Part shown: one piece after another, positions 43,501-55,361 of the stretch | Layout: each line of letters opens with the position of its first letter | Numbering within the stretch: the first letter of the stretch is position 1 | Origin: Paragorgia papillata | Taxonomy: Eukaryota > Cnidaria > Anthozoa > Scleralcyonacea > Coralliidae | Assembly: GCA_035771165.1 (NCBI GenBank) | Contig: JAWNZC010000114.1 | Span: 485,001-549,000 of the forward strand | Length of the DNA: 64,000 nucleotides | Direction: 5' to 3' | The notes under the pieces: generated by a model | What the model was told of the DNA's origin: nothing | The model's database searches: none | What the model saw: the letters and a program-made list of their open reading frames with translations, nothing else | Made by a program: the position numbers and the translations under genes

Positions 43501-46500
43501 TTACCTATCCTTACTGATCCTTAGTCCTAGCTGTAATCATTGTTCTCTTGAGGGCAATGAAACCATTCCTACCCACTTCCTATAAATTACCTGGTACCCC
43601 TGTCGCTTATCTCACCTCTACTGTAGAAAGCAATACAACTTCCTACCCAAGGACTTTTCCCTGCTATGTCTATTTCCACCTCTGCACTGAGAAAATCACA
43701 GCCACAAATACTGGGAACTATAGGGTTCTATTTAGTTGGTGGTTGCTGAGCTCAAATGCAGTATTTCGGTCCAAAATCTGGTGATGAAAAATTGTGCTCA
43801 AAGGTAATATACTAGTCATGGGCCCATTGCATTATGCAAATTGTGCTTTAGGGCCTGGTTGCCAGTATAGTATAGTTTTTTCTGCAACATACTGTATGTT
43901 GCCTGTGGGATTCCTGGGCCTAAGTGGTTATTAATTATAGTGTTCGACAAGAGACTATGAAGTAACCACATTGGGTGGGGTGTGTGGCTATTGGTTACCT
44001 TTGACTCTGCATTTCCGTACTAAAAATATACATCTCGTTGCATTTTCCCCCAGCAGCCACTGACAGAACATTAAGGCTATCTCTGTACTGCAGGCATGAT
44101 CTTTTCTTTGCAGCGATGGGAGTAGAGATAGTAGAGAGAAGATCTTGGATATTAAGTTGAATTGCTTTCTATAGTAGAGTTGGGGTTTGCGATTCCTTTA
44201 CCTATCCTTACTGATCCTTAGTCCTAGCTGTAATCATTGTTCTCTTGAGGGCAATGAAACCATTCCTACCCACTTCCTATAAATTACCTGGTACCCCTGT
44301 CGCTTATCTCACCTCTACTGTAGAAAGCAATACAACTTCCTACCCAAGGACTTTTCCCTGCTATGTCTATTTCCACCTCTGCACTGAGAAAATCACAGCC
44401 ACAAATACTGGGAACTATAGGGTTCTATTTAGTTGGTGGTTGCTGAGCTCAAATGCAGTATTTCGGTCCAAAATCTGGTGATGAAAAATTGTGCTCAAAG
44501 GTAATATACTAGTCATGGGCCCATTGCATTATGCAAATTGTGCTTTAGGGCCTGGTTGCCAGTATAGTATAGTTTTTTCTGCAACATACTGTATGTTGCC
44601 TGTGGGATTCCTGGGCCTAAGTGGTTAATAATTATAGTGTTCGACAAGAGACTATGAAGTAACCACATTGGGTGGGGTGTGTGGCTATTGGTTACCTTTG
44701 ACTCTGCATTTCCGTACTAAAAATATACATCTCGTTGCATTTTCCCCCAGCAGCCACTGACAGAACATTAAGGCTATCTCTGTACTGCAGGCATGATCTT
44801 TTCTTTGCAGCGATGGGAGTAGAGATAGTAGAGAGAAGATCTTGGATATTAAGTTGAATTGCTTTCTATAGTAGAGTTGGGGTTTGCGATTCCTTTACCT
44901 ATCCTTACTGATCCTTAGTCCTAGCTGTAATCATTGTTCTCTTGAGGGCAATGAAACCATTCCTACCCACTTCCTATAAATTACCTGGTACCCCTGTCGC
45001 TTATCTCACCTCTACTGTAGAAAGCAATACAACTTCCTACCCAAGGACTTTTCCCTGCTATGTCTATTTCCACCTCTGCACTGAGAAAATCACAGCCACA
45101 AATACTGGGAACTATAGGGTTCTATTTAGTTGGTGGTTGCTGAGCTCAAATGCAGTATTTCGGTCCAAAATCTGGTGATGAAAAATTGTGCTCAAAGGTA
45201 ATATACTAGTCATGGGCCCATTGCATTATGCAAATTGTGCTTTAGGGCCTGGTTGCCAGTATAGTATAGTTTTTTCTGCAACATACTGTATGTTGCCTGT
45301 GGGATTCCTGGGCCTAAGTGGTTATTAATTATAGTGTTCGACAAGAGACTATGAAGTAACCACATTGGGTGGGGTGTGTGGCTATTGGTTACCTTTGACT
45401 CTGCATTTCCGTACTAAAAATATACATCTCGTTGCATTTTCCCCCAGCAGCCACTGACAGAACATTAAGGCTATCTCTGTACTGCAGGCATGATCTTTTC
45501 TTTGCAGCGATGGGAGTAGAGATAGTAGAGAGAAGATCTTGGATATTAAGTTGAATTGCTTTCTATAGTAGAGTTGGGGTTTGCGATTCCTTTACCTATC
45601 CTTACTGATCCTTAGTCCTAGCTGTAATCATTGTTCTCTTGAGGGCAATGAAACCATTCCTACCCACTTCCTATAAATTACCTGGTACCCCTGTCGCTTA
45701 TCTCACCTCTACTGTAGAAAGCAATACAACTTCCTACCCAAGGACTTTTCCCTGCTATGTCTATTTCCACCTCTGCACTGAGAAAATCACAGCCACAAAT
45801 ACTGGGAACTATAGGGTTCTATTTAGTTGGTGGTTGCTGAGCTCAAATGCAGTATTTCGGTCCAAAATCTGGTGATGAAAAATTGTGCTCAAAGGTAATA
45901 TACTAGTCATGGGCCCATTGCATTATGCAAATTGTGCTTTAGGGCCTGGTTGCCAGTATAGTATAGTTTTTTCTGCAACATACTGTATGTTGCCTGTGGG
46001 ATTCCTGGGCCTAAGTGGTTAATAATTATAGTGTTCGACAAGAGACTATGAAGTAACCACATTGGGTGGGGTGTGTGGCTATTGGTTACCTTTGACTCTG
46101 CATTTCCGTACTAAAAATATACATCTCGTTGCATTTTCCCCCAGCAGCCACTGACAGAACATTAAGGCTATCTCTGTACTGCAGGCATGATCTTTTCTTT
46201 GCAGCGATGGGAGTAGAGATAGTAGAGAGAAGATCTTGGATATTAAGTTGAATTGCTTTCTATAGTAGAGTTGGGGTTTGTGATTCCTTTACCTATCCTT
46301 ACTGATCCTTAGTCCTAGCTGTAATCATTGTTCTCTTGAGGGCAATGAAACCATTCCTACCCACTTCCTATAAATTACCTGGTACCCCTGTCGCTTATCT
46401 CACCTCTACTGTAGAAAGCAATACAACTTCCTACCCAAGGACTTTTCCCTGCTATGTCTATTTCCACCTCTGCACTGAGAAAATCACAGCCACAAATACT

Positions 46501-49500
46501 GGGAACTATAGGGTTCTATTTAGTTGGTGGTTGCTGAGCTCAAATGCAGTATTTCGGTCCAAAATCTGGTGATGAAAAATTGTGCTCAAAGGTAATATAC
46601 TAGTCATGGGCCCATTGCATTATGCAAATTGTGCTTTAGGGCCTGGTTGCCAGTATAGTATAGTTTTTTCTGCAACATACTGTATGTTGCCTGTGGGATT
46701 CCTGGGCCTAAGTGGTTATTAATTATAGTGTTCGACAAGAGACTATGAAGTAACCACATTGGGTGGGGTGTGTGGCTATTGGTTACCTTTGACTCTGCAT
46801 TTCCGTACTAAAAATATACATCTCGTTGCATTTTCCCCCAGCAGCCACTGACAGAACATTAAGGCTATCTCTGTACTGCAGGCATGATCTTTTCTTTGCA
46901 GCGATGGGAGTAGAGATAGTAGAGAGAAGATCTTGGATATTAAGTTGAATTGCTTTCTATAGTAGAGTTGGGGTTTGCGATTCCTTTACCTATCCTTACT
47001 GATCCTTAGTCCTAGCTGTAATCATTGTTCTCTTGAGGGCAATGAAACCATTCCTACCCACTTCCTATAAATTACCTGGTACCCCTGTCGCTTATCTCAC
47101 CTCTACTGTAGAAAGCAATACAACTTCCTACCCAAGGACTTTTCCCTGCTATGTCTATTTCCACCTCTGCACTGAGAAAATCACAGCCACAAATACTGGG
47201 AACTATAGGGTTCTATTTAGTTGGTGGTTGCTGAGCTCAAATGCAGTATTTCGGTCCAAAATCTGGTGATGAAAAATTGTGCTCAAAGGTAATATACTAG
47301 TCATGGGCCCATTGCATTATGCAAATTGTGCTTTAGGGCCTGGTTGCCAGTATAGTATAGTTTTTTCTGCAACATACTGTATGTTGCCTGTGGGATTCCT
47401 GGGCCTAAGTGGTTAATAATTATAGTGTTCGACAAGAGACTATGAAGTAACCACATTGGGTGGGGTGTGTGGCTATTGGTTACCTTTGACTCTGCATTTC
47501 CGTACTAAAAATATACATCTCGTTGCATTTTCCCCCAGCAGCCACTGACAGAACATTAAGGCTATCTCTGTACTGCAGGCATGATCTTTTCTTTGCAGCG
47601 ATGGGAGTAGAGATAGTAGAGAGAAGATCTTGGATATTAAGTTGAATTGCTTTCTATAGTAGAGTTGGGGTTTGCGATTCCTTTACCTATCCTTACTGAT
47701 CCTTAGTCCTAGCTGTAATCATTGTTCTCTTGAGGGCAATGAAACCATTCCTACCCACTTCCTATAAATTACCTGGTACCCCTGTCGCTTATCTCACCTC
47801 TACTGTAGAAAGCAATACAACTTCCTACCCAAGGACTTTTCCCTGCTATGTCTATTTCCACCTCTGCACTGAGAAAATCACAGCCACAAATACTGGGAAC
47901 TATAGGGTTCTATTTAGTTGGTGGTTGCTGAGCTCAAATGCAGTATTTCGGTCCAAAATCTGGTGATGAAAAATTGTGCTCAAAGGTAATATACTAGTCA
48001 TGGGCCCATTGCATTATGCAAATTGTGCTTTAGGGCCTGGTTGCCAGTATAGTATAGTTTTTTCTGCAACATACTGTATGTTGCCTGTGGGATTCCTGGG
48101 CCTAAGTGGTTATTAATTATAGTGTTCGACAAGAGACTATGAAGTAACCACATTGGGTGGGGTGTGTGGCTATTGGTTACCTTTGACTCTGCATTTCCGT
48201 ACTAAAAATATACATCTCGTTGCATTTTCCCCCAGCAGCCACTGACAGAACATTAAGGCTATCTCTGTACTGCAGGCATGATCTTTTCTTTGCAGCGATG
48301 GGAGTAGAGATAGTAGAGAGAAGATCTTGGATATTAAGTTGAATTGCTTTCTATAGTAGAGTTGGGGTTTGCGATTCCTTTACCTATCCTTACTGATCCT
48401 TAGTCCTAGCTGTAATCATTGTTCTCTTGAGGGCAATGAAACCATTCCTACCCACTTCCTATAAATTACCTGGTACCCCTGTCGCTTATCTCACCTCTAC
48501 TGTAGAAAGCAATACAACTTCCTACCCAAGGACTTTTCCCTGCTATGTCTATTTCCACCTCTGCACTGAGAAAATCACAGCCACAAATACTGGGAACTAT
48601 AGGGTTCTATTTAGTTGGTGGTTGCTGAGCTCAAGTGCAGTATTTCGGTCCAAAATCTGGTGATAAAAAATTGTGCTCAAAGGTAATATACTAGTCATGG
48701 GCCCATTGCATTATGCAAATTGTGCTTTAGGGCCTGGTTGCCAGTATAGTATAGTTTTTTCTGCAACATACTGTATGTTGCCTGTGGGATTCCTGGGCCT
48801 AAGTGGTTAATTATAGTGTTCGACAAGAGACTATGAAGTAACCACATTGGGTGGGGTGTGTGGCTATTGGTTACCTTTGACTCTGCATTTCCGTACTAAA
48901 AATATACATCTCGTTGCATTTTCCCCCAGCAGCCACTGACAGAACATTAAGGCTATCTCTGTACTGCAGGCATGATCTTTTCTTTGCAGCGATGGGAGTA
49001 GAGATAGTAGAGAGAAGATCTTGGATATTAAGTTGAATTGCTTTCTATAGTAGAGTTGGGGTTTGCGATTCCTTTACCTATCCTTACTGATCCTTAGTCC
49101 TAGCTGTAATCATTGTTCTCTTGAGGGCAATGAAACCATTCCTACCCACTTCCTATAAATTACCTGGTACCCCTGTCGCTTATCTCACCTCTACTGTAGA
49201 AAGCAATACAACTTCCTACCCAAGGACTTTTCCCTGCTATGTCTATTTCCACCTCTGCACTGAGAAAATCACAGCCACAAATACTGGGAACTATAGGGTT
49301 CTATTTAGTTGGTGGTTGCTGAGCTCAAATGCAGTATTTCGGTCCAAAATCTGGTGATGAAAAATTGTGCTCAAAGGTAATATACTAGTCATGGGCCCAT
49401 TGCATTATGCAAATTGTGCTTTAGGGCCTGGTTGCCAGTATAGTATAGTTTTTTCTGCAACATACTGTATGTTGCCTGTGGGATTCCTGGGCCTAAGTGG

Positions 49501-52500
49501 TTAATAATTATAGTGTTCGACAAGAGACTATGAAGTAACCACATTGGGTGGGGTGTGTGGCTATTGGTTACCTTTGACTCTGCATTTCCGTACTAAAAAT
49601 ATACATCTCGTTGCATTTTCCCCCAGCAGCCACTGACAGAACATTAAGGCTATCTCTGTACTGCAGGCATGATCTTTTCTTTGCAGCGATGGGAGTAGAG
49701 ATAGTAGAGAGAAGATCTTGGATATTAAGTTGAATTGCTTTCTATAGTAGAGTTGGGGTTTGCGATTCCTTTACCTATCCTTACTGATCCTTAGTCCTAG
49801 CTGTAATCATTGTTCTCTTGAGGGCAATGAAACCATTCCTACCCACTTCCTATAAATTACCTGGTACCCCTGTCGCTTATCTCACCTCTACTGTAGAAAG
49901 CAATACAACTTCCTACCCAAGGACTTTTCCCTGCTATGTCTATTTCCACCTCTGCACTGAGAAAATCACAGCCACAAATACTGGGAACTATAGGGTTCTA
50001 TTTAGTTGGTGGTTGCTGAGCTCAAATGCAGTATTTCGGTCCAAAATCTGGTGATGAAAAATTGTGCTCAAAGGTAATATACTAGTCATGGGCCCATTGC
50101 ATTATGCAAATTGTGCTTTAGGGCCTGGTTGCCAGTATAGTATAGTTTTTTTTCTGCAACATACTGTATGTTGCCTGTGGGATTCCTGGGCCTAAGTGGT
50201 TATTAATTATAGTGTTCGACAAGAGACTATGAAGTAACCACATTGGGTGGGGTGTGTGGCTATTGGTTACCTTTGACTCTGCATTTCCGTACTAAAAATA
50301 TACATCTCGTTGCATTTTCCCCCAGCAGCCACTGACAGAACATTAAGGCTATCTCTGTACTGCAGGCATGATCTTTTCTTTGCAGCGATGGGAGTAGAGA
50401 TAGTAGAGAGAAGATCTTGGATATTAAGTTGAATTGCTTTCTATAGTAGAGTTGGGGTTTGCGATTCCTTTACCTATCCTTACTGATCCTTAGTCCTAGC
50501 TGTAATCATTGTTCTCTTGAGGGCAATGAAACCATTCCTACCCACTTCCTATAAATTACCTGGTACCCCTGTCGCTTATCTCACCTCTACTGTAGAAAGC
50601 AATACAACTTCCTACCCAAGGACTTTTCCCTGCTATGTCTATTTCCACCTCTGCACTGAGAAAATCACAGCCACAAATACTGGGAACTATAGGGTTCTAT
50701 TTAGTTGGTGGTTGCTGAGCTCAAGTGCAGTATTTCGGTCCAAAATCTGGTGATAAAAAATTGTGCTCAAAGGTAATATACTAGTCATGGGCCCATTGCA
50801 TTATGCAAATTGTGCTTTAGGGCCTGGTTGCCAGTATAGTATAGTTTTTTTCTGCAACATACTGTATGTTGCCTGTGGGATTCCTGGGCCTAAGTGGTTA
50901 TTAATTATAGTGTTCGACAAGAGACTATGAAGTAACCACATTGGGTGGGGTGTGTGGCTATTGGTTACCTTTGACTCTGCATTTCCGTACTAAAAATATA
51001 CATCTCGTTGCATTTTCCCCCAGCAGCCACTGACAGAACATTAAGGCTATCTCTGTACTGCAGGCATGATCTTTTCTTTGCAGCGATGGGAGTAGAGATA
51101 GTAGAGAGAAGATCTTGGATATTAAGTTGAATTGCTTTCTATAGTAGAGTTGGGGTTTGCGATTCCTTTACCTATCCTTACTGATCCTTAGTCCTAGCTG
51201 TAATCATTGTTCTCTTGAGGGCAATGAAACCATTCCTACCCACTTCCTATAAATTACCTGGTACCCCTGTCGCTTATCTCACCTCTACTGTAGAAAGCAA
51301 TACAACTTCCTACCCAAGGACTTTTCCCTGCTATGTCTATTTCCACCTCTGCACTGAGAAAATCACAGCCACAAATACTGGGAACTATAGGGTTCTATTT
51401 AGTTGGTGGTTGCTGAGCTCAAGTGCAGTATTTCGGTCCAAAATCTGGTGATAAAAAATTGTGCTCAAAGGTAATATACTAGTCATGGGCCCATTGCATT
51501 ATGCAAATTGTGCTTTAGGGCCTGGTTGCCAGTATAGTATAGTTTTTTCTGCAACATACTGTATGTTGCCTGTGGGATTCCTGGGCCTAAGTGGTTATTA
51601 ATTATAGTGTTCGACAAGAGACTATGAAGTAATCACATTGGGTGGGGTGTGTGGCTATTGGTTACCTTTGACTCTGCATTTCCGTACTAAAAATATACAT
51701 CTCGTTGCATTTTCCCCCAGCAGCCACTGACAGAACATTAAGGCTATCTCTGTACTGCAGGCATGATCTTTTCTTTGCAGCGATGGGAGTAGAGATAGTA
51801 GAGAGAAGATCTTGGATATTAAGTTGAATTGCTTTCTATAGTAGAGTTGGGGTTTGCGATTCCTTTACCTATCCTTACTGATCCTTAGTCCTAGCTGTAA
51901 TCATTGTTCTCTTGAGGGCAATGAAACCATTCCTACCCACTTCCTATAAATTACCTGGTACCCCTGTCGCTTATCTCACCTCTACTGTAGAAAGCAATAC
52001 AACTTCCTACCCAAGGACTTTTCCCTGCTATGTCTATTTCCACCTCTGCACTGAGAAAATCACAGCCACAAATACTGGGAACTATAGGGTTCTATTTAGT
52101 TGGTGGTTGCTGAGCTTAAGTGCAGTATTTCGGTCCAAAATCTGGTGATAAAAAATTGTGCTCAAAGGTAATATACTAGTCATGGGCCCATTGCATTATG
52201 CAGCTTGTGGTTTAGGACCTGGTTGCCAGTATAGTATAGTTTTTTTTGCAACATACTGTATGTTGCCTGTGGGATTCCTGGGCCTAAGTGGTTAATAATT
52301 ATAGTGTTCGACAAGAGACTATGAAGTAACCACATTGGGTGGGGTGTGTGGCTATTGGTTACCTTTGACTCTGCATTTCCGTACTAAAAATATACATCTC
52401 GTTGCATTTTCCCCCAGCAGCCACTGACAGAACATTAAGGCTATCTCTGTACTGCAGGCATGATATTTTCTTTGCAGCGATGGGAGTAGAAATAGTAGAG

Positions 52501-52880
52501 AGAAGATCTTGGATATTAAGTTGAATTGCTTTCTATAGTAGAGTTGGGGTTTGCGATTCCTTTACCTATCCTTACTGATCCTTAGTCCTAGCTGTAATCA
52601 TTGTTCTCTTGAGAGCAATGAAACCTATTCCTACCCACTTCCTATAAATTACCTGGTACCCCTGTCGCTTATCTCACCTCTACTGTAGAAAGCAATACAA
52701 CTTCCTACCCAAGGACTTTTCCCTGCTATGTCTATTTCCACCTCTGCACTGAGAAAATCACAGCCACAAATACTGGGAACTATAGGGTTCTATTTAGTTG
52801 GTGGTTGCTGAGCTCAAATGCAGTATTTCGGTCCAAAATCTGGTGATGAAAAATAGTGCTCAAAGGTAATATACTAGTCA
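37511..52880 (+). repeat. Tandem array, about 22 copies of a 697-bp unit
   Basis: Unit spacing, measured at one fixed point, is 697 bp, with a few of 694, 698 and 699. The first copy is about 676 bp because it lacks 20 bp (agactatgaagtaaccac region). The two leftmost copies and the last one read gaaacctattcc where the 19 inner ones read gaaaccattcc. Each unit has a palindrome gcaacatactgtatgttgc, an imperfect inverted repeat of about 26 bp, and splice-like motifs. A 78-codon ORF recurs in the 19 inner copies only. Confidence 0.97.
39274..39458. repeat. Representative hairpin inside the 697-bp unit
   Basis: Arms 39274-39299 and 39433-39458 are inverted with 24 of 26 matches (aattgctttctatagtagag against ctctactgtagaaagcaat), with weaker pairing on both sides and a loop of about 130 nt. 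Present in every unit. Confidence 0.85.
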
Positions 52881-52924
52881 TAGCCCCCCTGGTATATTAT
52901 GTAACTTATTTTGTTTTATTATAG

Positions 52925-53025
52925 TCTTATAGAAGGATGACCCGTAGAAGCGGTCTTTATTAGAAAGATGACCCGTAAAAGAGGTCTTTATAAAGACTAG
53001 AGTCTACTCTTATAGAATCTAGTCT
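52925..53025. repeat. Short direct repeat (gatgacccgta)
   Basis: Two copies of agatgacccgta with gcggtctttat / gaggtctttat, then tctagtc/gactaga inverted motifs, just outside the array. Confidence 0.7.
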
Positions 53026-53112
53026 TGTCTATGGTGTATTTTTGCGTGTTTTTTTGTTTTTTTGTGGCGGTACGCTGACCTGTCAGTGGGAGCCATGGCG
53101 CAATCAAAGAAT

Positions 53113-53261
53113 ATGGGCCAGATAACCACTAAATGAAGAGAAGAAAAATCTTTATTACCATAATATTTTTTTTAATTAATTTTTATTTGCTATGGTCGTG
53201 AAACTGCAATCGTCATCAGAGGATTTATGAGAATTAAATTAGTGGTTAGCTGGCCCACATT
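53113..53261. mobile_element. MITE (tgggccagataaccactaa)
   Basis: Inverted ends tgggccagataaccactaa and ttagtggttagctggccca around an AT-rich centre. Confidence 0.8.
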
Positions 53262-53609
53262 TTGAAATTGGGCCAGGGTACCAGGCTGGAGGTCTTGAAA
53301 TGTTCGTCTTGGACCGCACTTACGTCGTACTCGACAGCTATCGCCAGATATTCGACACGTTCGCCATTGATCGCCAAGTATTGGAGAAGTACTCGAGTTG
53401 TTTTCGTGGAGAATAAACTATAAAAGTGGATCTCGTCTTTTCTCTCTCGAGGACTTTTGATGTTTGAAAAGTGTTAATTATTGGTCTACAAATCTTTTCT
53501 TTTTGGAACGGTTTCTGTCAGTTTATACAAGGTAAGAAATAGTTTTGAAAGCTAAGCAAAATTGACATGGTCAGTATAGCTGACACTCGTCGATAGGAAA
53601 GTAGTGTAC

Positions 53610-53856
53610 TAATTGAGCGTACCGAAAAAGATGGCGTCTGGTACATTTAACCACAATCCTTTGCGCACTAAATATTCTTTCTTGCATAATAATTGGAAGA
53701 TAAGGTTTTAAAAGGGTAAACTTTGGAAGGAATGAAGTTCATGCTTATTTAATCCATCCTTAGCATGATAAACGATGTTTAGTATGTATTTGAGCTGATT
53801 TGAGGTCGCAAGGCATTATGGTTAAATGTACCGCCGCCATCTTTCGGTACCGTCAA
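53610..53856. mobile_element. MITE, second copy of the gtaccgaaaaagatggcg family
   Basis: Same inverted ends and interior as 30545-30796. Confidence 0.85.
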
Positions 53857-54228
53857 GGGTATTCGGACGAAGTTTGTAGCTAGACAACCGGTTGCTAAGA
53901 TCATTAGATTTTCGCGGCGAAGCTACCAACGGTTGGAAAAATGTTTTCACAAAAGATAGTTTTGTATTATATATATTACAAAAAGGTATAAAATGAATAC
54001 AAAACAAACAAAAAGGAAGTGAGAAAAAGTACGTTCTATAATTTCCGCTAGTATAAATACTATTTGATAAATCAAATAGTTAATTATCCTAAGTTTACAC
54101 CTGGGGCAAAAGTACGCATGGGTTTTATGTACTGTTTATAAACGAACAGGAGTGTTTTGTCAGATAAAGACACGAGGGGAAGCCGAGTAAAATAGTTATT
54201 TGCTTAAATATTTATATATAAATACTTG

Positions 54229-54401
54229 CAGTCGAACCTCTATTAAGCGGCCACCTTCGGGGAATGGCTTTGTGGCCGCTTAATAGAGGTGGCCATTTAA
54301 TAGAGGGGTAATCTATAGTAATAAATTACAGGGAATATTTTAGGGTTTTTGACAAGTGGCCGTTTAATAGAGGGTGGCCGCTTAATAGAGGTTCGGCTGT
54401 A
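54229..54401. mobile_element. MITE (cagtcgaacctctattaagc)
   Basis: Inverted ends cagtcgaacctctattaagc and gcttaatagaggttcggctg, with internal half copies (ggccatttaatagagg). The terminal CAGTCGAACCTCT resembles pogo/Tigger-type ends (from memory). Confidence 0.82.
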
Positions 54402-55361
54402 TAGGCAAATAAATATTTTGCATGGTGTTTCGACAAAACTTTTTTTGTTTTTTGTTGAAAATAGCCCTTCAAGGCCAGATTTGATAAATTGAGAAACGCA
54501 TGCGTGCTTTTTGGCGCGTAATTCTGGTTTCAGTAAAACTTCAAAAGTTGCGAAAACTTAAAAATTGGCGAAAGTTATAGTTTTTTCTGCTCTCGACGTC
54601 CCATGCATGACATCGTCAAACGGAAGTGGAGAATACCTAGCATGGGGGATCTATTTTGGCCCGTTGCTAGGAAAAATTTGATTGCAGAACTGGTAGAGCT
54701 TCACAAGTTTAATGTCTGAACACCCTTGACTATTATTAGACAACGAGCCGAGTCTGACGGAATGGTCAACGAGCCACGAGGCGAAGCCGAGACAGAGATA
54801 CGGCTGAGAAAACCGTAAACGACGGCTAAATGTTTTAGAATAAGTTTAATCCTTTCGGACATTTTCTCGGTCCCGTACCAGTAACTGATAGAAAAGTAAA
54901 GTTCTCTTGCATAATTTAGCATGGGCTTTCATGTACAATTTCATTTGTAAAACTGACAAAAAGTTGAAAGAAACCGATTCAATTTAGCATGTACAGTAGT
55001 CTACACCACGAAATCTTGTCAATCGGCGAGTTTCGGGGTGGTGTGCGTGCATCATTTTTCATAAAAAAAAACTGGCAAGCTCCACCTGTATAAAATCAAA
55101 ATATAGATGAGATTCTGTACGTTTAACACAGTTATTCTGCTGTTGGTTCGCTAGTAAGTCTGCGATTGCTTACTTTGTGGGGAGCCCGCCAATTCCTTTG
55201 CAAAATGATGCGGGCGCAATACCCTGAAATTCGTTTATAGCAAGGGTAATTTTGAAATGTGTTTTTGCAGTTTAGTAGTGAACACAGATCAAGAAATTTT
55301 GGAAGTTGCGCATAGAAGAAATTTCTGGAGCCAAAAAGTGCGCATGCCCCTAGCGTCGCCT

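Noticed and set aside
39365..52148. 78-codon ORF repeated 19 times as a multicopy gene
   Set aside because: A 1-bp difference removes the ORF in the edge copies, no known domain is visible, and inner identity is explained by array homogenisation.
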